Assembly: GCF_018882365.1 (NCBI RefSeq)
Contig: NZ_JACVOP010000001.1
Coordinates: forward strand, 1,034,449 to 1,098,448
DNA: 64,000 nucleotides
Source: Polynucleobacter sp. 71A-WALBACH
GTDB lineage: Bacteria; Pseudomonadota; Gammaproteobacteria; Burkholderiales; Burkholderiaceae
Direction: 5' to 3'
Shown here piece after piece: positions 8,370 to 19,804 of this stretch. Position 1 is the first letter of the stretch. Each line of letters opens with the position of its first letter. The translations under genes were made by a program, and so were the position numbers. The notes under the pieces were generated by a model. That model saw only the letters and a program-made list of their open reading frames with translations. It had not been told where the DNA came from and did no database searches.

Positions 8370-8404
8370 TTAGAAACCCGAGTTGTTTCTAGACTTTAGG
8401 GGAA

Positions 8405-8420
8405 ATTGACCGAAGTCAAT
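8405..8420. promoter_or_regulatory. FNR-like operator palindrome upstream of oxc
   Basis: ATTGAC-CGAA-GTCAAT is a perfect 16-base palindrome whose half-sites differ by one base from the FNR consensus TTGAT-N4-ATCAA. It lies 36 bases after the Crp/FNR-type regulator gene and about 160 bases before the oxalyl-CoA decarboxylase start. It is a plausible binding site for that regulator. Confidence 0.65.
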
Positions 8421-8460
8421 GATGAACCCCAGCCCCAAGCCTAAGATGCATCTCAGCCGT

Positions 8461-8486
8461 AACGGGTATGCTACTAGTTACCCGTG
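8461..8486 (+). promoter_or_regulatory. Leader hairpin upstream of oxc
   Basis: ACGGGTA (8462-8468) and TACCCGT (8479-8485) form a perfect 7-base stem with a 10-base loop in the 160-base space between the FNR-like palindrome and oxc. No poly-T follows, so it is not an intrinsic terminator. It could be a second operator or part of a structured leader. The rest of 8487-8580 shows no recognisable element and no strong ribosome site directly before the oxc ATG. Confidence 0.35.
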
Positions 8487-8580
8487 GCACCACTAATAAC
8501 TTAATTGGAGACAGTTAGCGAAAGCTGAATTGCACTGAGCGCACTATAAGTTCGGGCGGTGTAATTAACTATAAATTTCT

Positions 8581-10290
8581 ATGACAACAGATAATCAAAA
8601 TACCCAAGTCACTGATGGCTTTCATCTCGTCATTGATGCTTTAAAAGCAAATGATCTAGATACTATTTTTGGTCTCGTTGGTATTCCAATTACCGACTTG
8701 TGCCGTCTTGCTCAAGCTGAAGGCCTTCGCTTCATTGGGTTCCGTCATGAACAACATGCTGGTAATGCCGCAGCAATTGCTGGCTATATGACTCAAAAGC
8801 CTGGTATTTGTATGACTGTTTCAGCACCTGGTTTCTTGAATGGTTTAACAGCGTTGGCAAATGCCACTGTCAATTGCTTCCCAATGATTTTGATTTCTGG
8901 TTCAAGTGAGCGTGAAATCGTTGACTTGCAACAAGGCGATTATGAAGAGATGGATCAGCTCAATGCAGCTAAGCCATATTGCAAAGCCGCCTATCGTATT
9001 AATCATATTGAAGATATCGGCGTTGGTTTTGCGCGTGCTATTCGTGCAGCCGTTTCTGGTCGTCCAGGCGGTGTGTATTTGGATTTGCCTGCGCAGCTGC
9101 TTGCCCAAACAATGCCAGTTGAAGAAGCTAAGAAATCAATCTTCAAAGTAATCGATCCAGTTCCACGTCAAATCCCTGCGGCTGATGCGGTAGAGCGTGC
9201 TTTGAATGTCTTGAAGGGTGCTAAGCGTCCATTGATTTTGTTGGGTAAGGGCGCTGCTTATGCTCAAGCCGATGCCGATATTCGTGCATTGATTGAGAAG
9301 TCAGGCATTCCATACTTACCAATGTCTATGGCTAAAGGTTTGTTGCCAGACAATCACCCACAATCCGCTTCCGCAGCGCGTTCATTTGTATTGGCTGAGG
9401 CTGATGCGGTGATGCTAGTTGGAGCTCGCTTGAACTGGTTGCTAGCACACGGTAAAGGTAAAACATGGGGCAAAGATCCTAAGAAATTTATCCAAATCGA
9501 TATTCAAGCAAATGAAGTTGATAGCAACGTACAAATTGATGCGCCATTGATTGGTGATATTGGTTCCGTTGTTGGTGAGCTCTTAAAAGGTATCGCCTCA
9601 GTTCCAAAGCCTTCTGCTGAGTGGATCAGTGCGATCAACGAGAAAAAAGACAAGAACTTGGCGAAGATGGCCGAAACACTTGCCAAAGAAGCGTCTCCGA
9701 TGAACTTCCATGGTGCCTTGCGCGCTATTCGTGATGTGATCAAGAAGAATCCCGATGTGAATTTGGTAAACGAAGGTGCAAACACACTCGACTATTGCCG
9801 TGCAATTGTGGATATGTACAAGCCACGCAAACGCTTTGACTCAGGTACCTGGGGGATTATGGGTATCGGTATGGGTTACGCCATTGGTGCTGCCGTAACT
9901 AGCGGCCTACCAACGGTTGCGGTTGAGGGCGATAGCGCATTTGGTTTTAGCGGTATGGAGTTGGAAACAATTTGTCGCTACAACTTGCCAATTACAACTG
10001 TCGTATTTAATAACAATGGTGTTTACCGCGGTACTGACGTGAATCCAACTGGTGGTGCAGATGTTGCTCCAACAGTATTCGTGAAAAATGCCCGTTACGA
10101 CAAGATGATTGAGGCATTTGGTGGTGTTGGTTACTACGTAACTACCCCAGCTGAATTAGAAGCTGCTTTGACTAAGGCAATTGCCGAGGGCAAGCCAGCC
10201 TTAATTAATGCGGTAATTGACGAGACAGCCGGTACAGAGAGTGGACGTTTGACTAACTTGAATCCATCAACTGCAGCTGGTAAGAAGTAA
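8581..10290 (+). CDS. oxc: Oxalyl-CoA decarboxylase
   Basis: The 569-residue enzyme is a thiamine-diphosphate enzyme of the acetolactate synthase fold that turns oxalyl-CoA into formyl-CoA and CO2. The order of domains is the pyrimidine-binding domain (catalytic glutamate E57 in [11 protein letters not shown]), the central domain ([13 protein letters not shown]), and the pyrophosphate-binding domain with the ThDP motif [13 protein letters not shown] followed by [10 protein letters not shown]. These match Oxalobacter formigenes OXC closely, including length. It is followed by formyl-CoA transferase, 76 bases downstream, which supplies oxalyl-CoA by exchanging CoA from formyl-CoA to oxalate. 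Formate is the net product; an fdhD gene for formate dehydrogenase maturation lies 9.5 kb away. The start lacks a strong Shine-Dalgarno site. Confidence 0.96.
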   Translation: MTTDNQNTQVTDGFHLVIDALKANDLDTIFGLVGIPITDLCRLAQAEGLRFIGFRHEQHAGNAAAIAGYMTQKPGICMTVSAPGFLNGLTALANATVNCFPMILISGSSEREIVDLQQGDYEEMDQLNAAKPYCKAAYRINHIEDIGVGFARAIRAAVSGRPGGVYLDLPAQLLAQTMPVEEAKKSIFKVIDPVPRQIPAADAVERALNVLKGAKRPLILLGKGAAYAQADADIRALIEKSGIPYLPMSMAKGLLPDNHPQSASAARSFVLAEADAVMLVGARLNWLLAHGKGKTWGKDPKKFIQIDIQANEVDSNVQIDAPLIGDIGSVVGELLKGIASVPKPSAEWISAINEKKDKNLAKMAETLAKEASPMNFHGALRAIRDVIKKNPDVNLVNEGANTLDYCRAIVDMYKPRKRFDSGTWGIMGIGMGYAIGAAVTSGLPTVAVEGDSAFGFSGMELETICRYNLPITTVVFNNNGVYRGTDVNPTGGADVAPTVFVKNARYDKMIEAFGGVGYYVTTPAELEAALTKAIAEGKPALINAVIDETAGTESGRLTNLNPSTAAGKK

Positions 10291-10366
10291 TACGTAAGTA
10301 ATAAAGACGTAATTTTTTAAGAATACATTTAGCAACAAATAAGAAATACTTTAAGGAGAATCAAAC

Positions 10367-11617
10367 ATGACTAAACCATTAGACGGCATTCGTATTATCG
10401 ACTTCACACACGTACAGGCAGGGCCTGCATGTACTCAACTGCTCGGCTTTTATGGCGCAGATGTGATTAAAGTTGAGCGCCCAGGTTCTGGCGACGTAAC
10501 TCGCAGCCAATTGCGCGATATCCCAGGTGCGGATGCTTTGTACTTCACTATGCTGAACGGTAACAAGCGTTCTTTGACATTGGATACGAAGACTCAAGAA
10601 GGTAAAGAAGTTTTAGAGAAGATGATCAAGACCTCCGATGTGATGGTTGAGAACTTTGGCCCAGGCGCTTTGGATCGTATGGGCTTCTCTTGGAAGCGTA
10701 TTCAAGAGTTGAACCCAAAGATGATTCTTGCTTCTGTTAAAGGCTTTAGCGATGGTCACTCATACGAAGACTTAAAAGTGTATGAGAACGTTGCTCAGTG
10801 TGCTGGTGGCGCTGCTTCTACAACTGGTTTCTGGGATGGTCCTCCAACCGTTTCTGCCGCTGCTTTGGGCGATAGCAACACGGGTATGCATTTGGCGATT
10901 GGTATTTTGACTGCATTGATGCAGCGTCAAAAAACTGGCAAAGGTCAAAAAGTATCTTGCTCAATGCAAGATGCCGTATTGAACTTGTGCCGCGTGAAGT
11001 TGCGTGATCAACAGCGTTTGGACAAAATTGGTTACCTCGAAGAGTACCCACAGTATCCACATGGCACATTCACTGATGTGGTTCCACGTGGCGGTAATGC
11101 TGGTGGTGGCGGTCAGCCAGGCTGGGTATTGAAGTGTAAGGGCTGGGAAACAGATCCAAACGCCTATATCTACTTCACAATTCAAGGTCATGCTTGGGAG
11201 CCAATTACTAAAGCTTTGGGCAAACCAGAGTGGGCAACTGACCCAGCGTATATGACTGCTGAAGCACGTCAAGACAAGATTTTTGATATCTTTGCAACAA
11301 TTGAAGATTGGCTCAAAGATAAGACTAAGTACGAAGCTGTTGATATCCTCCGTAAGTTTGATATTCCTTGCGCACCAGTTCTCTCAATGAAAGAGTTGGC
11401 TGCATCACCTGATTTGCGTAAGAGTGGCTCTATTGTCGAGGTTGATCACAAGGTACGTGGTAAGTACTTGACTATCGGTAGCCCAATCAAGTTCTCTGAT
11501 TTAGAGGTTGAGGTAAAGCCATCACCAGTATTGGGTGAGCATACTGATGAAGTATTGACTGATCTTGGCTATAGCGCTGATGACATCGCTAAATTACATG
11601 CAGCAAAAGCGGTTTAA
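10367..11617 (+). CDS. frc: Formyl-CoA:oxalate CoA-transferase
   Basis: This 416-residue class III CoA-transferase has the hallmarks of FRC: the N-terminal [14 protein letters not shown], the catalytic aspartate D169 in [12 protein letters not shown] at the same number as in Oxalobacter formigenes FRC, and the flexible glycine loop [10 protein letters not shown]. It moves CoA from formyl-CoA to oxalate, giving formate and oxalyl-CoA for the decarboxylase encoded just upstream. An AAGGAG ribosome site lies seven to eight bases before the ATG. A strong intrinsic terminator follows at 11648, so oxc and frc form a compact unit. It is about ten residues shorter than the Oxalobacter enzyme because of a shorter loop near residue 230. 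Confidence 0.95.
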   Translation: MTKPLDGIRIIDFTHVQAGPACTQLLGFYGADVIKVERPGSGDVTRSQLRDIPGADALYFTMLNGNKRSLTLDTKTQEGKEVLEKMIKTSDVMVENFGPGALDRMGFSWKRIQELNPKMILASVKGFSDGHSYEDLKVYENVAQCAGGAASTTGFWDGPPTVSAAALGDSNTGMHLAIGILTALMQRQKTGKGQKVSCSMQDAVLNLCRVKLRDQQRLDKIGYLEEYPQYPHGTFTDVVPRGGNAGGGGQPGWVLKCKGWETDPNAYIYFTIQGHAWEPITKALGKPEWATDPAYMTAEARQDKIFDIFATIEDWLKDKTKYEAVDILRKFDIPCAPVLSMKELAASPDLRKSGSIVEVDHKVRGKYLTIGSPIKFSDLEVEVKPSPVLGEHTDEVLTDLGYSADDIAKLHAAKAV

Positions 11618-11647
11618 TAACAATAAGCAGTATTTGTTTTAGTTTTG

Positions 11648-11674
11648 AAGGCGCTCCTGGTGGGCGCCTTTTTT
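11648..11674 (+). terminator. Intrinsic terminator after frc
   Basis: AAGGCGC (11648-11654) pairs with GCGCCTT (11664-11670) and is followed by TTTT. It ends the oxc-frc transcript before the PAS gene. Confidence 0.88.
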
Positions 11675-11713
11675 ATTCTTACCATCTGATAAAAAAATCA
11701 TTAGACTAACAAT

Positions 11714-12136
11714 ATGAAAACAACTGTAGATTTGATTCAATTGCTCGACTGTATTGGTGATGCGGTGATTGTTGCTGATGCCCATGAAAAAATTGTTCTT
11801 TGGAATGCGGCGGCTACCAGAATATTTGGCTATTCTGAAGAGGAGGCGCTTGGCAATACTTTGGATTTGATTGTTCCCGAGCGTCAGCGCCAAAGACATA
11901 ACGAGGGCTACAGTAAATCCATGGAGACTGGAACTACTCGCTATGGCACTTCATTATTAAAAGTCCCAGCAAAGCATAAAGATGGTCGTACCTTATCAAT
12001 TGCATTTACTGTGGGCATGTTGTTTGATGAAAAACACCAGGCTAATGGGGTGGCTGCAGTGATTCGAGATGAGACTGAGCGTTTTGCCGAAGAAAGAGCG
12101 CTTAAAAAGCGACTTTCTGATCTTGAAAACCCTTAA
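11714..12136 (+). CDS. Single-domain PAS protein
   Basis: The 140-residue protein is one PAS domain (residues about 5-125) with the usual core DAVIVADAHEKIVLWNAAATRIFGYSEEEALG and a PAC-type ending VAAVIRDETERFAEERALKKR. No kinase, GGDEF, HTH or membrane segment follows, so it has no recognisable output module. It sits between two formyl-CoA transferase genes, after a terminator and on the same strand. It may sense a small ligand or redox state and act through a partner, but nothing in the sequence identifies either. It may be co-transcribed with the second frc gene. Confidence 0.85.
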   Translation: MKTTVDLIQLLDCIGDAVIVADAHEKIVLWNAAATRIFGYSEEEALGNTLDLIVPERQRQRHNEGYSKSMETGTTRYGTSLLKVPAKHKDGRTLSIAFTVGMLFDEKHQANGVAAVIRDETERFAEERALKKRLSDLENP

Positions 12137-12270
12137 ATTACTGACCGTGTAGCCTATCGAGGGCATTAAATGCGAACATGCCCAAAAAGTAGGCATTCAA
12201 TGTTGCACCGCAATCCGTCGCTGGTAAAATTGGATCAATTCAAAATTTCAATCTTATTAGGACTTTAATC

Positions 12271-13518
12271 ATGGCAAAAGCATTAGAAGGAGTCAAAGTT
12301 CTTGACTTCACGCACGTTCAATCAGGCCCAACATGTACTCAGCTACTCGCTTGGTTCGGTGCCGATGTAATTAAAGTTGAAAAATCGGGTGAGGGTGATG
12401 CCACTCGTGGTCAATTGCGCGACATCCCTGATGCGGATAGTTTGTATTTCACAATGTTGAACCATAACAAGCGTTCAATTACGGTGAATACCAAAACCCC
12501 AAAAGGCAAAGAAATTCTTGAGCGCTTGATTAAAGAGTGCGATGTTCTTGTTGAGAACTTTGCGCCAGGAGCGCTAGATCGAATGGGTTTTTCTTGGGAG
12601 CGTATTCAAGAACTCAACCCGATGATGATCATGGCCTCAGTAAAGGGTTTTGGTCCTGGTCCTTACGAGGACTGCAAGGTTTATGAAAACGTAGCGCAAT
12701 GTGCTGGTGGTTCAGCGTCCACTACCGGTTTTGATGATGGTCCTCCTATGGTGACTGGCGCTCAAATTGGTGATAGTGGTACTGGCCTGCATTTAGCTTT
12801 GGGAATCGTCACAGCGCTGTATCAGCGCACGCATTCTGGCCGCGGTCAAAAAGTATTAGCGGCGATGCAAGATGCCGTATTGAATTTATGTCGTGTGAAG
12901 TTACGCGATCAGCAGCGCTTAGAGCGCGTTGGTCTCATGCAAGAGTACCCACAGTTTCCGAATGGTGAGTTTGGCGACTCTGTGCCCCGTGCTGGTAATG
13001 CCTCTGGTGGTGGTCAACCTGGTTGGATTGTGAAATGTAAAGGCTGGGAAACGGATCCAAACTCCTATATGTATGTCATCGTACAAGCGCCAGTTTGGGA
13101 GGCGATTTGTAAAGTGATTGGCCGTGAAGATTGGATTACGGATGTGCGTTTCGCATCACCAATGGCTCGCTTGCCACACCTAATGGAAATTTTTGGTGAA
13201 ATTGAAAAGTGGACTATGACCAAGACGAAGTTTGAGGTTATGGATATTTTGAATAAATACGATATTCCATGCGGCCCGATTTTGTCGATGAAAGAAATCG
13301 CAGAAGAGCCAGCGTTGCGCGCTACTGGAACAGTTGTTGAAGTAGATCATCCAATTCGAGGCAAGTACCTCACAGTGGGCAATCCAATCAAGATGTCCGA
13401 TAGCCCAACTGACGTAACGCGCTCACCATTGCTAGGTGAGCACACTGATGAGATTCTTAGCGAACTGGGCTACTCAACTGATGAGTTAATTGCACTTCGT
13501 CACGATAAGGTAATTTAA
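12271..13518 (+). CDS. Second formyl-CoA transferase-like class III CoA-transferase
   Basis: This 415-residue protein is a clear paralogue of the upstream frc product. It keeps [14 protein letters not shown], the catalytic aspartate (D168 in [12 protein letters not shown]), [11 protein letters not shown], and the glycine loop, which here reads [10 protein letters not shown] in place of [10 protein letters not shown]. The overall match to Oxalobacter FRC suggests formyl-CoA:oxalate activity or a related acceptor or donor acid. The single changed loop residue and the separate promoter region suggest the two copies may differ in regulation or in substrate. It ends one base before the formyl-THF-hydrolase-like gene, so the two are almost certainly one transcript. 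Confidence 0.9.
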   Translation: MAKALEGVKVLDFTHVQSGPTCTQLLAWFGADVIKVEKSGEGDATRGQLRDIPDADSLYFTMLNHNKRSITVNTKTPKGKEILERLIKECDVLVENFAPGALDRMGFSWERIQELNPMMIMASVKGFGPGPYEDCKVYENVAQCAGGSASTTGFDDGPPMVTGAQIGDSGTGLHLALGIVTALYQRTHSGRGQKVLAAMQDAVLNLCRVKLRDQQRLERVGLMQEYPQFPNGEFGDSVPRAGNASGGGQPGWIVKCKGWETDPNSYMYVIVQAPVWEAICKVIGREDWITDVRFASPMARLPHLMEIFGEIEKWTMTKTKFEVMDILNKYDIPCGPILSMKEIAEEPALRATGTVVEVDHPIRGKYLTVGNPIKMSDSPTDVTRSPLLGEHTDEILSELGYSTDELIALRHDKVI

Positions 13519-13519
13519 G

Positions 13520-14452
13520 ATGCGTATCGCTTTGATCGGGAGTGCGGATTTTGGCAAGGCAGCTTTAGAGGCTTTTTTAGATCGGGGCGATGAAGTAGTG
13601 GCGGTGTTTTGTCCGCCAGACAATCCTAAATCCAGCAAGCCTGAAGTGCTGAAAGAAGCGGCTATTGCAAGAGGCTTAACGCCCTTGCAATTTGCCTCTC
13701 TCAAAGGCCCTGAAGCAGCGCAGGCGATGATTGATAGCAAGGCTGATATTTGTGTCATGGCCTATGTGATTCAGTTTGTACCTCAAGAGCTATGCAAGAT
13801 ACCAAATCATGGCACGATTCAGTATCACCCATCCCTGCTGCCTAAGTATCGCGGCCCAAGTGCCATTAACTGGGCAATCGCATTAGGCGAGGAGAAAACA
13901 GGTCTCACGATTTTTCGCCCATCAGATGGTCTAGATGAAGGCGAAATCATTTTGCAAAAAGAAGTGGTGATTGCTCCTGACGATACTTTGGGCAAGGTCT
14001 ACTTTGATTACTTATTTCCGCTAGGCGTAAAGGCGCTGCTTGAGGCCGCTGATCTAGTGGTAGCCAATCAACACCATGAGTTGGTGCAAGATGAATCAAA
14101 GGCAAATTACGAGGGCTGGTTTGATGCGAATGCCGCTCAAATCCATTGGGCAACTCATATTTCGCAAATCTACAATCTGATTCGTGCCTGCAATCCTGCG
14201 CCCGGTGCTTGGACCAAGTTTGGCGAGCAAAAAGTGCAGATCTACGATTGCCATAAACATGTGGCAGCTACCTTCAGCTCTGTAAACGGCAAGCCTGGAG
14301 AAATCACCCAAATTACCCTGGACTCTCTCTTTGTTGCCTGCCATGGTGGACAGATAGAAATCTTAAAGGCAAAGGGCGCCGCTGGAAAAGTAACGGGCGC
14401 TGAATTGGCCAAGGAATTGAATTTAGAAGTAGGTCAATTCTTTACGCTTTAG
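13520..14452 (+). CDS. Stand-alone formyltransferase/formyl-THF hydrolase-like protein
   Basis: The 310-residue protein has an N-terminal formyltransferase domain (residues 1-200) and a C-terminal Fmt-type domain (about 205-305). Residues H103 (in YHPSLLPKYRG) and D139 (in RPSDGLDEGE) fit the catalytic pair of formyl-tetrahydrofolate enzymes. Segments such as GPSAINWAI, GLDEGEIILQKE and APGAWTKFGEQK look more like the hydrolase domain of animal 10-formyl-THF dehydrogenase (ALDH1L1) than like methionyl-tRNA formyltransferase. A role in moving formyl groups between folate and formate or CoA would suit its place one base after a formyl-CoA transferase gene. That role is inference; it might be annotated as a methionyl-tRNA formyltransferase, which I consider less likely. 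Confidence 0.85.
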   Translation: MRIALIGSADFGKAALEAFLDRGDEVVAVFCPPDNPKSSKPEVLKEAAIARGLTPLQFASLKGPEAAQAMIDSKADICVMAYVIQFVPQELCKIPNHGTIQYHPSLLPKYRGPSAINWAIALGEEKTGLTIFRPSDGLDEGEIILQKEVVIAPDDTLGKVYFDYLFPLGVKALLEAADLVVANQHHELVQDESKANYEGWFDANAAQIHWATHISQIYNLIRACNPAPGAWTKFGEQKVQIYDCHKHVAATFSSVNGKPGEITQITLDSLFVACHGGQIEILKAKGAAGKVTGAELAKELNLEVGQFFTL

Positions 14453-14511
14453 ATCTGTTGCTTTTGAATTGCCGCTGTTGGTCATCAAAAAATATTGGAG
14501 TTATCCAGACT

Positions 14512-15816
14512 ATGGACAAATTTACTCGCTTAACAGTTTTAGCGCTTAGTACGGTCCTGAGCATTCTTCCGTCTGTTGTTTATGCTGACCCACCTGTGGC
14601 GGCCTTTTATGAGTCCGTTGCTAAGTTGAGCGCTAATGGCAAGCTCGGTCAAATAGTTAAGCAAGAGAAAATCAAGACATCGGTCAAGGGTGCGCAAGCT
14701 TGGAAGATCGCCTATATCTCCTCCGATGTTGTGGGGCGAAAAACGATTTCTACTGGCTTGATCGTAGCCCCCATTGGCCAGGCGCCAAAGGAAGGTAGAC
14801 CAATTTTGGCGTGGGCGCATGGCACCACTGGATCGGCACAAAACTGTGGCCCTTCTCAAATCATTAATCCAGCCTCCCCGTTGAATGAGTACTTTCTCAT
14901 GGACGGAAATTCATGGACAGATTACGGCATTCCAAACTTAGAAGAATTTATTAAAGAAGGTTATGTTGTTGTTGCCACTGACTATCAAGGTCAAGGTGGT
15001 GGAGGCAGACATCAGTACGCAATTGCAGGGACCAACGGTAGAGATGCCATTAACTCTGCACGAGCAGCTAGCTCTATGAAAGGGGTTGGCGCCGGCAAAA
15101 AGACCATTATTTATGGTTGGTCACAGGGTGGTGGCGCAACGATTGCCGCTGCAAGTCTGCTCGACTATCAAGCGCAGCAAGGTACTGCAGCGGATAACCT
15201 TCAGTATCTTGGATTTGTTGGCTTGGCACCGGATGACGTAGCGGCCGTTCTTCCAAGGCCACCAGCTGATGAGGTGGCTACCATTAAGATCATGAATGAT
15301 TTAACTCAGGCCAACGTCCCAAATGTATTTTTGTTTGCTCATTATGTAATGGCTCTTTGGGGTGCTGAGGCAGCATATCCTAACCTCAAGATATCAGATA
15401 TTTTGACTGAAGAAGGAGCCAAGGTGGTTGATCGTTTAGCCAGTAATAAATGCGTCCATGTGATGGCTGATTCCTTCAGCTATGCTTATGGCGATCAATA
15501 CAAATCCTTGATTAAGCCGCAACCTAGCAATTCCCTGGCATGGCTCAATGCATTTATTGATAGCAGCGTACAACCAGTGAAGCCGGTAGCGCCAGTGGTC
15601 ATTTACTGGGGTACAAAAGATACCGCTGTTCCTCCGGTCATGCATGAGCTTTATCAAAAGCAAATGTGCGCCATGGGTGCGAATGTCGGAAGAATTCAGT
15701 TACCAGGCGAGCAAACTCACTTTACGACTCCCGGCGTTTCGGCGCCCATGTATCTGAATTGGGTGAAAGACCGTATTGCCGGAAAACCTTTAGCAAATGG
15801 ATGCCCAGCAAGCTAA
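14512..15816 (+). CDS. Secreted alpha/beta hydrolase (secretory lipase family)
   Basis: The frame opens at 14458, but the ATG at 14512 has a TTGGAG ribosome site before it and gives a clean signal peptide (MDKFTRLTVLALSTVLSILP..., cleavage after VVYA near residue 25). The mature part is an alpha/beta hydrolase: an oxyanion-type AWAHGTTGSAQNCGPS, ATDYQGQGGGG, and the nucleophile S204 in IIYGWSQGGGAT; a likely acid and histidine follow in GTKDTAVPP and EQTHFTTPG. The pattern resembles the LIP/secretory lipase family found in fungi and bacteria. The natural ester substrate is unknown. It lies 59 bases after the formyl-THF-hydrolase-like gene but shares no obvious function with the oxalate genes. 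Confidence 0.85.
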   Translation: MDKFTRLTVLALSTVLSILPSVVYADPPVAAFYESVAKLSANGKLGQIVKQEKIKTSVKGAQAWKIAYISSDVVGRKTISTGLIVAPIGQAPKEGRPILAWAHGTTGSAQNCGPSQIINPASPLNEYFLMDGNSWTDYGIPNLEEFIKEGYVVVATDYQGQGGGGRHQYAIAGTNGRDAINSARAASSMKGVGAGKKTIIYGWSQGGGATIAAASLLDYQAQQGTAADNLQYLGFVGLAPDDVAAVLPRPPADEVATIKIMNDLTQANVPNVFLFAHYVMALWGAEAAYPNLKISDILTEEGAKVVDRLASNKCVHVMADSFSYAYGDQYKSLIKPQPSNSLAWLNAFIDSSVQPVKPVAPVVIYWGTKDTAVPPVMHELYQKQMCAMGANVGRIQLPGEQTHFTTPGVSAPMYLNWVKDRIAGKPLANGCPAS

Positions 15817-15854
15817 CCTGAAGTTCACCCCAAAATAATGGGGTATTAATAAAG

Positions 15855-15883
15855 AGAAAGCCACCTTCGGGTGGCTTTCTTTA
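15855..15883. terminator. Intrinsic terminator between lipase and panC
   Basis: AGAAAGCCACC (15855-15865) pairs with GGTGGCTTTCT (15870-15880) around a TTCG loop. A T-rich stretch follows on the plus side, and an A-rich stretch precedes it, so it may serve both converging genes. Confidence 0.88.
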
Positions 15884-15950
15884 TCTGGTAGCGTCTATTT
15901 TTGGTTGATCGTTTAGGGGTTTTAGAAAAACCAAATTATTTGTGTAGTGA

Positions 15951-17660
<1,710 letters not shown>

Positions 17661-17668
<8 letters not shown>

Positions 17669-17852
17669 TCGAATAAACGTAAGCGCGTTGCTTTAATTTA
17701 GCCGCTTGAGCACGACGTTGATCTTCGGTAGTTAAAGGCTCTTTATCCCAAAGGAGCGCGCGACCAGCTTGCTGGCCTGCTTCGAGATGCGGTTTCTCGG
17801 ATTTGAGTTCATTTAAGAACTGGGTGAATTCGGATGTATATCTGGCCATCAT
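17661..17852 (-). CDS. DUF3460 family small protein
   Basis: This 63-residue protein (YTSEFTQFLNELK, GRALLWDKEPLTTEDQRRAQAAKLKQRAYVY) matches the DUF3460 family, a short conserved protein of unknown function found in Burkholderiaceae, commonly beside scpA and panC. It has no membrane segment or signal peptide and is rich in charged residues. Its stop overlaps the scpA start by eight bases, so translation is coupled. The 147 bases between it and metG are AT-rich and show no clear element. Confidence 0.88.
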
Positions 17853-17999
17853 ATTTCCTAAAATTCTTAATTAATTCAATAGCTTGCAAAAATTACTACG
17901 TAGCAAATTACTGCCTAGCCCATCATTATTAACGATTTTTCCTACAAGCCTGACGACTTTTTGGCTAATTCCTGGAAATTTAGCTTTTTAGGGCCTTTT

Positions 18000-19670
18000 T
18001 TAGAGGTTTGCAGCCAATAAAGCTTCAATTTGAGGTGCTTCAACGCGGGCCATGAGGTGTTTATAGGCTTTGATTGGGTTTTTGCTAGAGAGAGGCGCTT
18101 TAACGTCATTCCAGGTCATGGCTGGAATCGAAAGGAAATCCTCAACACCAGCAGTGACTTGTGGCAAAACTGGCTTGAGATAAAGACTTAATAAGCGGAA
18201 TGCCTCTAAGGTAACGCTGCAAACACGCTGCAGATCTGCTTCGCGCTCAGGGTCTTTAGCGATTTCCCAGGGCTTGTTTTCATCTACGAAGCCGTTGACC
18301 TTGTCAGCCAGCTCCATGATGGTGCGCAATGCTTTGGCATATTCACGAGCTTCATAAAGTGCTGCAATTTTCTCACTTGCGGATGCTATTTCAGTGAGCA
18401 GGGGATTATTCAAGGCTTCATCAGAAACTACTCCGTCAAAACGCTTTACCAAAAAGCCGGCACTGCGACTGGCGATGTTGATGTATTTACCCAAAAGATC
18501 ACTGTTTACTCTGGCAACAAAGTCTTGAAGATTTAAATCTAAATCTTCCATGCTGTCATTCAACTTAGTCGCAAAGTAATAGCGGAACCATTCGGGGTTA
18601 AATCCAGATGTAATGACGCTATGCGCAGAAATTAAAGTGCCGCGTGACTTACTCATCTTCTCGCCATCAACGGTAAGAAAGCCATGAGCAAATACATTAG
18701 TTGGTGTGCGATAGCCGGCAAAATGCAAGGTTGCTGGCCAGAAGAGTGTGTGGAAATACAAAATATCTTTACCGATGAAATGGTATTGCTCGGTAGCGGT
18801 ATCGGGCCTGACCCATTCCTCAAAGTTCAAGCCTTTGCTCTGGCAGTAGTTGAGGAAGCTGGCGTAGTAGCCAATCGGTGCATCAAGCCACACATAGAAA
18901 TACTTGCCAGGCGCATCGGGGATTTCAAAGCCAAAGTAGGGGGCATCGCGGGAGATATCCCAGTCACCCAGCTTGCTATCTCCAGGCTGACCAACCCATT
19001 CCTTCATCTTGTTGCGGGCTTCAGGCTGAAGTGGTGTTTTGACTTGAGTCCACTCGCGCAAGAAAGTTTCGCAACGAGGGTCGGATAACTTAAAGAAGTA
19101 ATGATCGGACACTTTTTTAATGGGTGTTGCGCCACTGACAACCGAGAATGGGTTCTTTAAATCAGTTGGGGAGTACGTTGCCCCACACTTTTCGCAAGAG
19201 TCGCCATACTGATCTTTAGCGCCACACTTAGGACATTCGCCTTTAATAAAACGATCTGGCAGGAACATCTCTTTAACTGGATCGTATGCTTGTTCGATCG
19301 CACGCATTTCAATCAAGCCTGCATCACGCAGCTTGAGATAGATGCTTTGAGATAGTGTTTCGTTCTCAGGACTATCGGTGGTGTAGTAGTTATCGAAAGA
19401 AATTAAAAAGTCATCAAAGTCACGTTTGTGCTCTTTCCAGACATTGGCGATTAATTCTTTAGGGGTGAGACCCTCTTTTTCAGCGCGCAACATGATTGGA
19501 GTGCCGTGCGTGTCATCGGCGCCAACATAGTGCACTTCGTGACCACGCATTCTCTGGAAGCGAACCCAAATGTCCGTCTGGACATATTCCACCAAATGCC
19601 CAATATGAATCTGGCCATTGGCATAGGGTAAGGCGGAGGTAATTAGCAGGCGACGTTTGGGGCTACTCAT
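18000..19670 (-). CDS. metG: Methionyl-tRNA synthetase
   Basis: The 556-residue class I synthetase has the HIGH motif ([14 protein letters not shown]), a knuckle with two CxxC pairs ([22 protein letters not shown]), the KMSKS motif ([12 protein letters not shown]) and the anticodon-binding helical domain ([18 protein letters not shown]). It charges initiator and elongator tRNA-Met. It stops soon after the anticodon domain, so the C-terminal tRNA-binding EMAPII-like dimerisation domain found in the longer E. coli enzyme is absent. Short forms are functional in other bacteria. The start is divergent from fdhD with a 134-base intergenic region. Confidence 0.96.
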   Translation of the reverse strand: MSSPKRRLLITSALPYANGQIHIGHLVEYVQTDIWVRFQRMRGHEVHYVGADDTHGTPIMLRAEKEGLTPKELIANVWKEHKRDFDDFLISFDNYYTTDSPENETLSQSIYLKLRDAGLIEMRAIEQAYDPVKEMFLPDRFIKGECPKCGAKDQYGDSCEKCGATYSPTDLKNPFSVVSGATPIKKVSDHYFFKLSDPRCETFLREWTQVKTPLQPEARNKMKEWVGQPGDSKLGDWDISRDAPYFGFEIPDAPGKYFYVWLDAPIGYYASFLNYCQSKGLNFEEWVRPDTATEQYHFIGKDILYFHTLFWPATLHFAGYRTPTNVFAHGFLTVDGEKMSKSRGTLISAHSVITSGFNPEWFRYYFATKLNDSMEDLDLNLQDFVARVNSDLLGKYINIASRSAGFLVKRFDGVVSDEALNNPLLTEIASASEKIAALYEAREYAKALRTIMELADKVNGFVDENKPWEIAKDPEREADLQRVCSVTLEAFRLLSLYLKPVLPQVTAGVEDFLSIPAMTWNDVKAPLSSKNPIKAYKHLMARVEAPQIEALLAANL

Positions 19671-19804
19671 GAAAAGCGGACTTAAATAGAAAAAGTTTCA
19701 ACAAATGGCAATACAGGATTATGGGGCTTAGGGCCTCACTTCAGCGCCAATTTTAGTCTGCGGTTAAAGTTAGTACCGAATTGAACCTATTTAAGAGGCG
19801 TTTT

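Noticed and set aside
12229..12243. FNR-like box TTGGATCAATTCAA before the second frc gene
   Set aside because: Half-sites are not placed as TTGAT-N4-ATCAA and the match is no better than chance in AT-rich sequence.
13520..14452. Calling this gene fmt (methionyl-tRNA formyltransferase)
   Set aside because: Motifs such as GLDEGEIILQKE and the oxalate context fit the ALDH1L1 hydrolase-domain type better, and no def gene is adjacent.
18684..19088. A 134-codon ORF antisense to metG
   Set aside because: It lies fully inside metG, with no ribosome site and no recognised domain.
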